NCBI GenBank assembly: GCA_905182635.1
Contig: CAJJCM010000032.1
Span: 1-43,886 of the forward strand
Source of the DNA: an uncultured Candidatus Poseidoniales archaeon
GTDB lineage: Archaea > Thermoplasmatota > Poseidoniia > Poseidoniales > Poseidoniaceae
Reading direction: 5' to 3'
Length of the DNA: 43,886 nt
The notes below the pieces were generated by a model. That model had not been told where the DNA came from, made no database searches, and saw only the letters and a program-made list of their open reading frames with translations. This document shows positions 26,693-35,416 of the stretch, in pieces (position 1 is the stretch's first letter; each line of letters begins with the position of its first letter). Position numbers and translations under genes: made by a program.

Positions 26693-27718
26693 TCAGCGTG
26701 AAGCAAGTGTGAGGTTCTTCCACATTTCTTCTGGAACTTCCATAGCAAGTCGCAGGCCACCCATTGCACCAAGGCGCACAGGGTCGTCGACTACGTGGAC
26801 ATTCACATCGCCCATGTCAGAGAGTCTACGTTCAATCATAGCACCAAGTCCTTTGATACCAGAACCGCCACCTGCAAGAACAATGTTTCGACGGAACTCA
26901 TCGTGGTATTCAGGGTTTGAGCCAGCAATCAATACCTTGACATTCTCAACGATTGGGTCAACGATTGATTCACAAGCACGTTGGATACAATCAGTGATGT
27001 CGAGGTTCATTGCTTTTCCTTCGATTGAAAAGTCAACTAAAACCGGTCCATCAGGTGAAGCATTTCCTACAAAGGAATGCTGTTCCTTCCAGCGGCGAGC
27101 CATATCTTTTGTGATTTGTGCACCACTGTATTTGGATTGAACTTCTTCGATGATTTTTCGGTCGATGAAATCACCAGCATGACCAGTGTGCATTTGATCG
27201 CCGGGTCCTGGGATTGTTCCATAGACACGGCAAAGGTCGGCTGTTCCAGCACCAATATCGATCACTAAGGTATGTTCAATCATGTCCAGTGCATATGCGA
27301 CTGCGAAAGGTTCAGAGATAATCATTGCAGCGTTAACAGAACCTGCTGCTGCATCGAAGATAGCGGTCTTATCGACATAACTTGCTTCAGCTGGAGCGCC
27401 GATTACTGCGACAACACGGTCGTAATCTTCAGGGTCAGAAAGACCGATGAGATGTGTAATGAAGTGAGCGATAAATTCACGGTCTTCTTGGGTATCTTTG
27501 ATTACACCCAATTCCAAAGGACGGAACAGGTTGAGAGCGAGGCGATTCTTGAGGGCTTCTTCACCAAAAAGAACATCTCGCTTGAGGAAATTACGAGCGA
27601 TTGGGTCCTTTGGAGTGCCAATAACTGTTAGTTCTTCTTCTTCGTGGCTATCCGAGGATACCATGACGGAACGGAAGGTTCCTAAATCAATTCCAATATA
27701 CAATATCTCTTCTGCCAT
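26693..27718 (-). CDS. Actin-family ATPase, MamK-like (MreB/ParM superfamily)
   Basis: Phosphate-1 YIGIDLGTFRSVMVSS, phosphate-2 LVIDIGAGTADLCRVYGTIPGPGDQ, adenosine motif NIVLAGGGSGIKGLGAMIERRL; segments AVIGAPAEAS, KEQHSFVG, PEYHDEFRRNIVLAGGGS, GGLRLAMEVPEEMW resemble MamK as remembered. ATG at 27718 (MAEEIL). Confidence 0.85.
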   Translation of the reverse strand: MAEEILYIGIDLGTFRSVMVSSDSHEEEELTVIGTPKDPIARNFLKRDVLFGEEALKNRLALNLFRPLELGVIKDTQEDREFIAHFITHLIGLSDPEDYDRVVAVIGAPAEASYVDKTAIFDAAAGSVNAAMIISEPFAVAYALDMIEHTLVIDIGAGTADLCRVYGTIPGPGDQMHTGHAGDFIDRKIIEEVQSKYSGAQITKDMARRWKEQHSFVGNASPDGPVLVDFSIEGKAMNLDITDCIQRACESIVDPIVENVKVLIAGSNPEYHDEFRRNIVLAGGGSGIKGLGAMIERRLSDMGDVNVHVVDDPVRLGAMGGLRLAMEVPEEMWKNLTLASR

Positions 27719-27827
27719 AGCACTCAACTACCCTTGCCATTGCGAACTACCTTATGAAGAATACCTCGCTTATGGGAGAAGATGACATCTTAGACAAACA
27801 AATAATATTCATTCCCGGTACATGGCG

Positions 27828-27841
27828 GATTCTATAGAATC
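27828..27841. promoter_or_regulatory. Perfect 14-bp palindrome GATTCTATAGAATC upstream of the actin-like gene
   Basis: gattctatagaatc read directly; ~110 bp upstream of the 27718 ATG and downstream of the 27876 stop, with AT-rich aataatattcat between palindrome and ATG. Confidence 0.45.
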
Positions 27842-27875
27842 GTGTATTCGGGAGGCTTTTAATTTCGGAGCGGCT

Positions 27876-28892
27876 TCAGCACCATTCTTCACAGCCTTGA
27901 CAATACCATGCAGCGTATTCTGGGTACAGTTGAGCCATTTTCCCACAAGTGGTACATTCTTTAAGCGCATCTTTACCATACATCTCCAAAACCATTTGAA
28001 CATGATAAACATCATCGATACCCAACTGTTGGCGCATTGACCAAAGTAATTGGTCCTCACTTGGAGAAATGATTCCGTCTTCTAAAACGAGTTCAACGAT
28101 ATTACGATAGTCGTCAAAGTCCTGTAAGTTTCGAGCATCAAGAATGATGCCATTCTTTTCTGCAACGATATCTGTGCCGCCGGGGTCGTCAACAAACAAG
28201 ACCAATGATTCGCGTTTCAATTCTTCATGACGAAGTTCAAATGAAATGCGCACTCCTTCAAGCGATGCGAAAACTAAGTCAGAATTATTGTTGATCGTCG
28301 TGCAAATAGAGCGGGCTGTGTCTTCAGCGGAACGGCCCTTCCTCCAACCTAGAGGGTCATCGACGTTGAAGCAATAAAATTCTGTACCTTTACCAGGATA
28401 CTCAAGTCGAATTTCTTCACCTCCGTCAAAACCGTTCGCTACAACTGTAAGTGCTGCAACTTCAGTCGAAACTATGTTGTCTTCATCATCGAAACTAATC
28501 ATGAGGGGTTTTCTTTCTTCTGTTGCAGTATTGAAATGACCTTGCATCCCTGACATCCATTTATCCTCGAGACGGGCAAGGGATTCTTCCTGAACTTTCG
28601 ATAAATTTTTGTCGACACCAAGAACTCCAGCAAGGCTTCCACTTTCAATATCACGCTTGAATTCTTCAATTTGTTCACTGTCTTTATGATATGTGGGGAT
28701 CTCAATTGCAGACGACTCTTCAACGTATTCCGCATCTTTCCATTCGTGTTGACACCCAGCACAATTCAAGTATCCTGCCATGGTCGAAGGTTGTGATTCA
28801 CCACCGCATCGAGGGCAATCACCCCCCTCTGTGAAACCAAGATTATCAACGGCTTCGCGTCGACCTTTGCGTATGCCTCCAAAACCCGCCAT
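27876..28892 (-). CDS. Uncharacterised protein with N- and C-terminal zinc ribbons and a helical TerB-like/EF-like segment
   Basis: N-term CPRCGGESQPSTMAGYLNCAGCQHEW; C-term ECTTCGKMAQLYPEYAAWYCQGCEEWC; VLEDGIISPSEDQLLWSMRQQLGIDDVYHVQMVLEMYG. Start trimmed to MAGFGGIRKG at 28892. Confidence 0.8.
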   Translation of the reverse strand: MAGFGGIRKGRREAVDNLGFTEGGDCPRCGGESQPSTMAGYLNCAGCQHEWKDAEYVEESSAIEIPTYHKDSEQIEEFKRDIESGSLAGVLGVDKNLSKVQEESLARLEDKWMSGMQGHFNTATEERKPLMISFDDEDNIVSTEVAALTVVANGFDGGEEIRLEYPGKGTEFYCFNVDDPLGWRKGRSAEDTARSICTTINNNSDLVFASLEGVRISFELRHEELKRESLVLFVDDPGGTDIVAEKNGIILDARNLQDFDDYRNIVELVLEDGIISPSEDQLLWSMRQQLGIDDVYHVQMVLEMYGKDALKECTTCGKMAQLYPEYAAWYCQGCEEWC

Positions 28893-28959
28893 ATTGCTGC
28901 CACATCCTTGCCTTTCTATCAAGGCTTTGGAGGAAAGAAATGAGAATCGAATACACAAT

Positions 28960-29808
28960 TCAACGCTTAGGAATCGCTTTTAGTCCATATCGTATCTTTC
29001 CTTCTTGCGCATATATTCGGCGGACTGCGAAATTGACTGTATCGCCAATCTTCGGTAAATATTCTATATCGTCAGTGACAAGAAAAACTCCTCGAGGACC
29101 CTGCTCAAAACGAACCAAAAGAGTTTGAATCCCACCAAGAATTGGTGCGCGTAATGAAAATTCTGATGGGGCGCCAGCAGCGCTTAGTTTCGTCCAAGAT
29201 TCCACTTGAGCCTCAGGGACAAGTGAATGAGACTCAGGTGAGAGGCGCAGGCCATCTTCGTCAAGTTGACGCGGCGGCCAAATCATACGGTCACCGACTT
29301 TTTGAGAAGCAAGGGACAGTCGTGCACGTGCGCCTTCGATGTACTGAGATGGAGAAATATATGCCCCTTGTGAGACATGACTTACTTCTTGTTCAAGTTT
29401 CCATGCATTCTCCATATCATGATAGAAGTCTGCATCAATAATTTCGACATCCTCGGGTGCTTCGAAATCATAGGAGTCAGCATTGGATTTTGCTACGACA
29501 AGTGTTGCTTCATCACCACTCAAAAGGTCCCATTCAATGGATTCAAAATCTAAATCCTCATTGTGAGCAATTGAATCAACCCCAGTAGCAAGATATACCG
29601 TTTGCGCATCGACCGAATCCGAGAGATGAATCGATTCAACAGAATACCCTTTACTGTGCATAAATTGAATGCCTGCAATTGCCATTGTCGTGGCATCACT
29701 GTCAGGGCCATAGACGATTTTTTCTTCGTGGACATAAGATGATTGAATGAAGATGGAGTCGCCATTCTCAACCACTAAATAACCCTTCCAATGAGAATGT
29801 TCACCCAT
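28960..29808 (-). CDS. DUF35 OB-fold (thiolase-associated) protein with a ~190-aa N-terminal extension
   Basis: C-terminal SAAGAPSEFSLRAPILGGIQTLLVRFEQGPRGVFLVTDDIEYLPKIGDTVNFAVRRIYAQEGKIRYGLKAIP resembles DUF35 OB-fold; overlaps the thiolase gene end. Confidence 0.7.
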   Translation of the reverse strand: MGEHSHWKGYLVVENGDSIFIQSSYVHEEKIVYGPDSDATTMAIAGIQFMHSKGYSVESIHLSDSVDAQTVYLATGVDSIAHNEDLDFESIEWDLLSGDEATLVVAKSNADSYDFEAPEDVEIIDADFYHDMENAWKLEQEVSHVSQGAYISPSQYIEGARARLSLASQKVGDRMIWPPRQLDEDGLRLSPESHSLVPEAQVESWTKLSAAGAPSEFSLRAPILGGIQTLLVRFEQGPRGVFLVTDDIEYLPKIGDTVNFAVRRIYAQEGKIRYGLKAIPKR

Positions 29809-30976
29809 TCCGCTCCCTCCCGAAGATGTGAACGGCACAGGTAGCTCCTGAGCCTCCAACATTGTGTGTCAAACCAATTTCAGCATCCCTCACTTGACGA
29901 GAATCTTCAACAGTTCCCCTCAATTGTTTGAATACCTCTACGGCTTGTCCTGTTCCAGTTGCACCAAGTGGATGACCTTTCGATTTGAGACCTCCACTTG
30001 GATTGATACAGACTGAGCCTTCATTCCTCACACCTTGTCCTTCACGTGCAAACACGCCACCTTGACCTTGCTCTGAAAACCCAAGGTCTTCAGTCGCCAT
30101 CAATTCCGCTATCGTAAAACAATCATGGACTTCAGCCAAATCAATATCGTTCGAAGTTAAACCAGCAGCAGAATATGCTGATTTCGATGCTTTTTGTGTT
30201 GCTAATAATTGTGTAACAGAAGGTCGGTCATGAAGAGCTAATCGATCCGAGGCGGCACCAGAGGAACGGATCCATACTGGGTCATCGGTAAATTGTCGAA
30301 CAACATGGTCCGCAGCAAGAATTACACACGATGCACCGTCGGATGTTGGGCAGCAATCATACAATGTAAGAGGGTCGGCAACCATAAAACCGCTTTCAGC
30401 CTTTTCAAAAGATATCTGCTTTCGAATGTGGGCATGCTCATTTTCAAAACCATGCATATGATTCTTAACACTGATATTGACCAAATCATCGTGCGATGAA
30501 TCGTGTTCATGGAAATGGCGTCGTGCCATCAATGCATAGGTACCTGGAAATGTTAGGCCTGCAAGTCGCTCCCATTCGGTATCGCCAGAAACGCCGAGCC
30601 AGAAACGTTTTCTTTCTGCAGACAAATCATTCATTTTCTCAATTCCGCCCGCCACAACAATATCGGCCTGACCGCTTTTGATAGCCATCCAAGCATCACG
30701 TAAGGCGAATCCAGAAGATGCACATGCATTTTCTACGCGTCGGACAGGAATTCCATCCAATCCTGAATGTTCAGTGAGCAAAGCTGCAGTATTCCCAAGT
30801 TGAGCACCGCCAAAGGCCACGCTTCCAATGAATGCTTCGTCAACTTGTCGAGGTTCAAAATCACGATCTACACTTGAGTAGGCATTTTCTGCCGCTTCGG
30901 CCCACATTCCTTTGAGGCCAAGTTTGTGATTACCATACTTTGTTTGACCCGCACCGATGACGGCAACATCGACCAT
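29801..30976 (-). CDS. Thiolase (SCP-x/archaeal acetyl-CoA C-acyltransferase type)
   Basis: VRRVENACASSGFALRDAWMAIKSG (active Cys), EVHDCFTIAELMATEDLG, NPSGGLKSKGHPLGATGTGQAVE, THNVGGSGATCAVHIF. Start trimmed to MVDVAVIGAGQTKYG at 30976. Confidence 0.93.
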   Translation of the reverse strand: MVDVAVIGAGQTKYGNHKLGLKGMWAEAAENAYSSVDRDFEPRQVDEAFIGSVAFGGAQLGNTAALLTEHSGLDGIPVRRVENACASSGFALRDAWMAIKSGQADIVVAGGIEKMNDLSAERKRFWLGVSGDTEWERLAGLTFPGTYALMARRHFHEHDSSHDDLVNISVKNHMHGFENEHAHIRKQISFEKAESGFMVADPLTLYDCCPTSDGASCVILAADHVVRQFTDDPVWIRSSGAASDRLALHDRPSVTQLLATQKASKSAYSAAGLTSNDIDLAEVHDCFTIAELMATEDLGFSEQGQGGVFAREGQGVRNEGSVCINPSGGLKSKGHPLGATGTGQAVEVFKQLRGTVEDSRQVRDAEIGLTHNVGGSGATCAVHIFGRERNG

Positions 30977-31087
30977 GACATACCCAAGAAGAACAAGCAT
31001 TTGATTGAGTCGGTCAACGGAATTCATGCCTTTATTTCGTTCGAACCATCCGTAGAGTCTAAGAACACCCTCTACTCCCCTCAAAAC

Positions 31088-31837
31088 ATGCTACGACAAT
31101 GTAGAGCGCACGGGCACTTCAAAGGTGCTAATTGCCCCACCTGTAACGAAGAAGGAAAATTCATCATGAGTGACCGAGAATCGAACTCTCTCGGCCGAAT
31201 GTTGGCACTGGTCTTGCGACACGCTCCTGAAAAGTTTAATGTTGAAATGGACATCAATGGATGGGTCAATGGACGAGAACTTTCCGAATCAATTTCAAAG
31301 CAACGTCGCCACTATCACTGGCTCCGCGGTTGGCATTTCGCTGCTATCGCTAACGCTGATGATAAGGGACGCTACCAAGTCGAAGGTGAAATGCTTCGTG
31401 CCACATATGGACATTCAATTGAACTCGAACTCGATCTCCCTACAGACGAAATCCCTGAAGGACTTTATTGGCCTTGTGAAGAAGAACAAGTAGAGACGAC
31501 CAAAGAATTTGGAATCACAACTGGCGACCGAAAGCACATTCACCTCTCCCGAAGCATTACCAATGCTATGGAAGCAGGCCATGTTCGTATTCAACGACCG
31601 GCGATTCTTGAAGTTGATACTGTTCGTGCAATTGCAGATGGACACATCATCTACAGAGCTGGAAAGACAGTGTTCCTCGTCGATGAAATGCCTGGTGAAT
31701 ACCTTTACCGCATTGATGCTGATGACCCAATAATTTTGGAAGTCGTTGCTCAATGGGAAATGGAAGAGCAAATTGCAGAGCAGGAAGAGAAAGATGCAGA
31801 GCAGGCAGAAAAACTTGCAAAGCAAGAAGAAGAGTGA
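31088..31837 (+). CDS. kptA: RNA 2'-phosphotransferase (Tpt1/KptA)
   Basis: N-terminal zinc knuckle CRAHGHFKGANCPTCNEEG, LGRMLALVLRHAPEKFNVEMDINGWVNG, IHLSRSITNAMEAGHVR; Glu/Lys-rich C-terminal tail. Start trimmed to MLRQCRAHG. Confidence 0.9.
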   Translation: MLRQCRAHGHFKGANCPTCNEEGKFIMSDRESNSLGRMLALVLRHAPEKFNVEMDINGWVNGRELSESISKQRRHYHWLRGWHFAAIANADDKGRYQVEGEMLRATYGHSIELELDLPTDEIPEGLYWPCEEEQVETTKEFGITTGDRKHIHLSRSITNAMEAGHVRIQRPAILEVDTVRAIADGHIIYRAGKTVFLVDEMPGEYLYRIDADDPIILEVVAQWEMEEQIAEQEEKDAEQAEKLAKQEEE

Positions 31838-32173
31838 TTAACGCTTTTCGCCGCAAGAGGCGCAGAAGTCGAGATCCTTCTCGAGATGATTCCCACACCC
31901 TTTGCAATGAGGTTGTCCTACATTGAGCGTTTCTATCTTGGAAACTTGCTTTGGAATGTCCTCACGGTCATTCGGTTTGACAAAATGCAGTGGGTCAATC
32001 CCATGTTCCATAAGTTCACGGAATCGGTTTCCAAAAATAATGGCTTCTTGTATAGCAGATTCGATTTGAAGTTGTCGTGATTCTCGTTCTATACGGTCAT
32101 CAATTCCCTCCGATTCTTCGAGAATGGCTTGTAGGTGGCGCATAAAGTCGCTCAGTGATGGACCGTCGGACAT
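31838..32173 (-). CDS. Small coiled-coil/zinc-ribbon protein
   Basis: MSDGPSLSDFMRHLQAILEESEG...; C-terminal HCKGCGNHLEKDLDFCASCGEKR. Convergent with and abutting kptA. Confidence 0.7.
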   Translation of the reverse strand: MSDGPSLSDFMRHLQAILEESEGIDDRIERESRQLQIESAIQEAIIFGNRFRELMEHGIDPLHFVKPNDREDIPKQVSKIETLNVGQPHCKGCGNHLEKDLDFCASCGEKR

Positions 32174-32234
32174 ATTCCTTGCTTCACTCCGTGGGTCATC
32201 AATGCTTGGTGAGAAAATTGTCCTTTGATTGAAA

Positions 32235-33101
32235 ATGAAGGGGCATCCTCTTGAGCGATTTCCTCTTGGCAGACACATGCGTGAGCGAGTGGTTATCAAA
32301 TGGGGTGGAGGCCTTATTACTGACAAATCATCCTTTTGCACACCGGATTTAGAGATATTAGAGAGGCTGGCACAAACTGTTTCTGCTTGTCAAAGCCATG
32401 ACATCGATGTTGTACTGGTCCATGGTGCTGGCTCATTCGGTCATTTGAGGGCAAAGCACTGGCGATTACATGAAGGTATACTCCCCAATGTTGAATTTGA
32501 ACCAGACAACATATGCACATCTCAACTTGAAGCAGTCAATCAAGTACGAAAAGAAATGCTCCAACTCAACACCCATGTATGCAACGCCCTCGTTCAGAAG
32601 AACCTCACGCCAAAGATTCATCCACCCCATCTGTGGGCAAAAAATACTGGTCCTGATTTTTTGGGTTCCCTCGAGAGATTCTTGGAGCAAAGCGATGCAC
32701 AAATCCACGTCACTTTTGGCGATGTGGTTGATGTCGAAGGTGACCAACAATTTGGAATACTTTCGGGCGATGACCTCGTCGTTCGTTTGGCGATTGAATT
32801 ACCTCAAGTAAAACGATTAGTGTTTGCAATTAAAGGAGTCGATGGACTGCTACGATTTCCTCCTGAACAAGCCAATGAAAACGACCTTATCGAAAACTGG
32901 TCGCCAGAGATTGAGTTTGAAGGTACCCATCAATCGGAAATTGATGTGACCGGAGGCATCGGTCTAAAAGCCGCTCGTGGCTCACTTATTGCATCTCATG
33001 GAATAGAAGTAATCATGGTAAATGGTGGAAAGTCAGAACGGGTATTCGGCGCGATGCTCGGCAATCCGGTAAGAGGTACGATTGTAACTGCTAAAAAGTG
33101 A
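32235..33101 (+). CDS. ipk: Isopentenyl phosphate kinase
   Basis: RVVIKWGGGLITDKSS, VVLVHGAGSFGHLRAKHWRL, ILSGDDLVVRLAIELPQVKRLVFAIKGVDGLL, IDVTGGIGLKAARGS. Confidence 0.9.
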   Translation: MKGHPLERFPLGRHMRERVVIKWGGGLITDKSSFCTPDLEILERLAQTVSACQSHDIDVVLVHGAGSFGHLRAKHWRLHEGILPNVEFEPDNICTSQLEAVNQVRKEMLQLNTHVCNALVQKNLTPKIHPPHLWAKNTGPDFLGSLERFLEQSDAQIHVTFGDVVDVEGDQQFGILSGDDLVVRLAIELPQVKRLVFAIKGVDGLLRFPPEQANENDLIENWSPEIEFEGTHQSEIDVTGGIGLKAARGSLIASHGIEVIMVNGGKSERVFGAMLGNPVRGTIVTAKK

Positions 33102-33117
33102 ACTGCACACTCTTTTA

Positions 33118-33137
33118 GATACAAATATGAATGTATC
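33118..33137 (+). other. AT-rich inverted repeat GATACA-N8-TGTATC in the ipk/idi-GGPPS intergenic region
   Basis: gatacaaatatgaatgtatc read directly. Confidence 0.35.
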
Positions 33138-33199
33138 TATCAACATAAAATAGAGAACTCTTCATGTACCGTGTGCGAATCCATTGGGTTGGGGTTCAC

Positions 33200-34957
33200 A
33201 TGGCCGGCTATGAGATTGAAGATGTTCAAAGTGTCGAACTCTCCGATTCAGAGCAAGATTTACTCAACTCCATTGGTGCAGATGCTGACCAATCAAAATT
33301 GATGGCTGAGGCGATCATTGCAGTAACTGAGAAAGATGAAGTCGTAGGTCCAATGTCAAAAATCACTGCCCATCGTGATGCAGGGTCTTACCATCGAGCA
33401 TTCAGCGTTCTTCTTTTCGACTCAAATAAGCGGCTGCTTCTCCAACGAAGAGCCGATGAGAAAGTTACTTTCCCAGGCGTTTGGGCGAATTCCTGTTGTT
33501 CTCACCCCCTTCATTCTGAAGATGAATTGAATGAAGAAAATGCCCTCGGCGTCAAAAATGCTGCCATACGTAAATTAGAACAAGAACTCGGGATTTCACC
33601 ATCATGCTTTTCGGTTGAAGATTTCCACTTCATGACGAAAATGCGGTACTCTGCACGAATGAACGAGACATGGATTGAACGAGAAATCGACCATATTTTG
33701 ATTGCTCAAGTCGATGTCGAACTCAATCCCAACCCGAATGAAGTATCGGATGTCGCTTGGGTGACCTATGAGGAACTTGAGGAATTATTGCTCGAAGAAG
33801 AACCAAAGAATGGCTCTATCGCACCTTGGTTCCGTTGTATTGCTGCTCGAATAATGAATCGTGAATGGTGGAATGCCGTTGGAAATAATTCCGCATTAGA
33901 AGAACTCGCCGATGATAAAATCCATGACATGGGTGATGTTACACATTTGCTGCCGGAAGCAGAAGGCGCTGGATTAGACCTCTCTGTTCTTGAAGTCAAA
34001 CCCCTTGTCGAACAACGGATAATGAACAGTTTGATGGCATCTCGTCACCAGCGTTTGGCTGCAGCCATGACGCATTTGATTCACGGTGGTGGAAAACGCC
34101 TGCGTGCGACATTACCTTGGCTTGTAGGTAAGGCAGTGGGGGACTCACATTCAGGAATGTTAGATGTAGGTGCTGCGATTGAAATTGTGCATAATTTCAC
34201 ACTGGTTCACGACGACATCATGGATGATGATGATATCCGAAGAGGAAGAAATGCAGTTCATATTGAATTCGACCTTCCAACTGCAATCAATGCAGGAGAT
34301 GCCATGTTGGCAATTGCATTCGAACGTTTAGTACAGGCAGAAGGATTAGAAGCGACCGATGTAGCAGCCTTGGTGAATCGAATTGCTTGGATGGTTCGAC
34401 GGGTCAGTGAAGGACAGCAAATGGATATCGAATTTGAAGATGAATTAGCGGTCTCCGAAGAGGATTACATCGAGATGATTGAAGGAAAGACTGCTGTCAT
34501 GTTCCTCACCTGTGCTGAAATCGGTGCTCGAATGGCAGGAGCCGACCAAGAAACAATTGACTGTATGGCCGACTGGGGTCTTGCAGTGGGATTGTGTTTC
34601 CAACTGATGGACGATTTAATTGATGTTGTTTCAGACTCGTCTGTCCTTGGTAAGCCTGCAGGTTCAGATGTTGCCCAAGGAAAGCGAACGCTCATGGTAA
34701 TCCATGCGCTTGCACAACCCGATTCAAAAGATAAAACAACGCTTCTTGCTGCACTTGGAAAGGGAGAAGAGACTGACTCTGAATCCATAGATGCTGCTTT
34801 ACAAGCTCTTGGCAATTTAGGCTCAATTGATTATGCAAGGCAAAGAGCGGTGGAATACCACGCGAAAGCACACGCTTGTCTCGACCGTATCCCTCAAGGA
34901 CCTTCTCTGCGAGCACTCCGTGAACTGACTGATTTCCAACTGAAACGTATTAATTGA
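33200..34957 (+). CDS. Fusion protein: type I isopentenyl-diphosphate delta-isomerase (Nudix) plus polyprenyl (geranylgeranyl/farnesyl) diphosphate synthase
   Basis: N-term YHRAFSVLLFDSNKRLLLQRRADEKVTFPGVWANSCCSHPL (type I IDI); C-term GGGKRLRATLPWL, LVHDDIMDDDDIRRGR (FARM), LMDDLIDVVSD (SARM). One uninterrupted frame. Confidence 0.93.
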   Translation: MAGYEIEDVQSVELSDSEQDLLNSIGADADQSKLMAEAIIAVTEKDEVVGPMSKITAHRDAGSYHRAFSVLLFDSNKRLLLQRRADEKVTFPGVWANSCCSHPLHSEDELNEENALGVKNAAIRKLEQELGISPSCFSVEDFHFMTKMRYSARMNETWIEREIDHILIAQVDVELNPNPNEVSDVAWVTYEELEELLLEEEPKNGSIAPWFRCIAARIMNREWWNAVGNNSALEELADDKIHDMGDVTHLLPEAEGAGLDLSVLEVKPLVEQRIMNSLMASRHQRLAAAMTHLIHGGGKRLRATLPWLVGKAVGDSHSGMLDVGAAIEIVHNFTLVHDDIMDDDDIRRGRNAVHIEFDLPTAINAGDAMLAIAFERLVQAEGLEATDVAALVNRIAWMVRRVSEGQQMDIEFEDELAVSEEDYIEMIEGKTAVMFLTCAEIGARMAGADQETIDCMADWGLAVGLCFQLMDDLIDVVSDSSVLGKPAGSDVAQGKRTLMVIHALAQPDSKDKTTLLAALGKGEETDSESIDAALQALGNLGSIDYARQRAVEYHAKAHACLDRIPQGPSLRALRELTDFQLKRIN

Positions 34958-35411
34958 GAATGACGTTTTCACCAGTCACCACTTCACCGGACTGAATCAC
35001 TTTTGCATACCAGCGGGTCGAATGAGGGTATATCTTTGCAGAAATACATTTGAATTCCTCATTTAAAAATGAGTCCTTGATCGTTCGGCAAGGTGGGGCG
35101 TCGGAAGTAATTTCTAAAATCACTTGGTTAAAATGAAATTGTGTTCCAATAGAAATGACATCCCATGGAATCCCTTGGACGAGTATATTTTCTCCAACAG
35201 AGCCAGGATAAATTGGATGACCTTCATTGTGAAGGCGATTGACAACTTCACTACTGAACAAACATACTGCCCGATTTGGGCCTCCATGATGCTTTGTATC
35301 GTTTTGCTTATCCCCGACACATCCGTGTTCAAGAATATTGAGCAACTGCACCGAAGGCTTTGGCACACCGCCTTGAAGTGCGGCAAAAAGGCCCACGATT
35401 GAGCCTTGCAT
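34950..35411 (-). CDS. MOSC-domain protein
   Basis: DKQNDTKHHGGPNRAVCLFSSEVVNRLHNEGHPIYPGSVGENILVQG, APPCRTI (MOSC Cys), STRWYAKVIQSGEVVTGENV; 8-bp convergent overlap with the IDI-GGPPS gene. Confidence 0.88.
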   Translation of the reverse strand: MQGSIVGLFAALQGGVPKPSVQLLNILEHGCVGDKQNDTKHHGGPNRAVCLFSSEVVNRLHNEGHPIYPGSVGENILVQGIPWDVISIGTQFHFNQVILEITSDAPPCRTIKDSFLNEEFKCISAKIYPHSTRWYAKVIQSGEVVTGENVILN

Positions 35412-35416
35412 TTATC

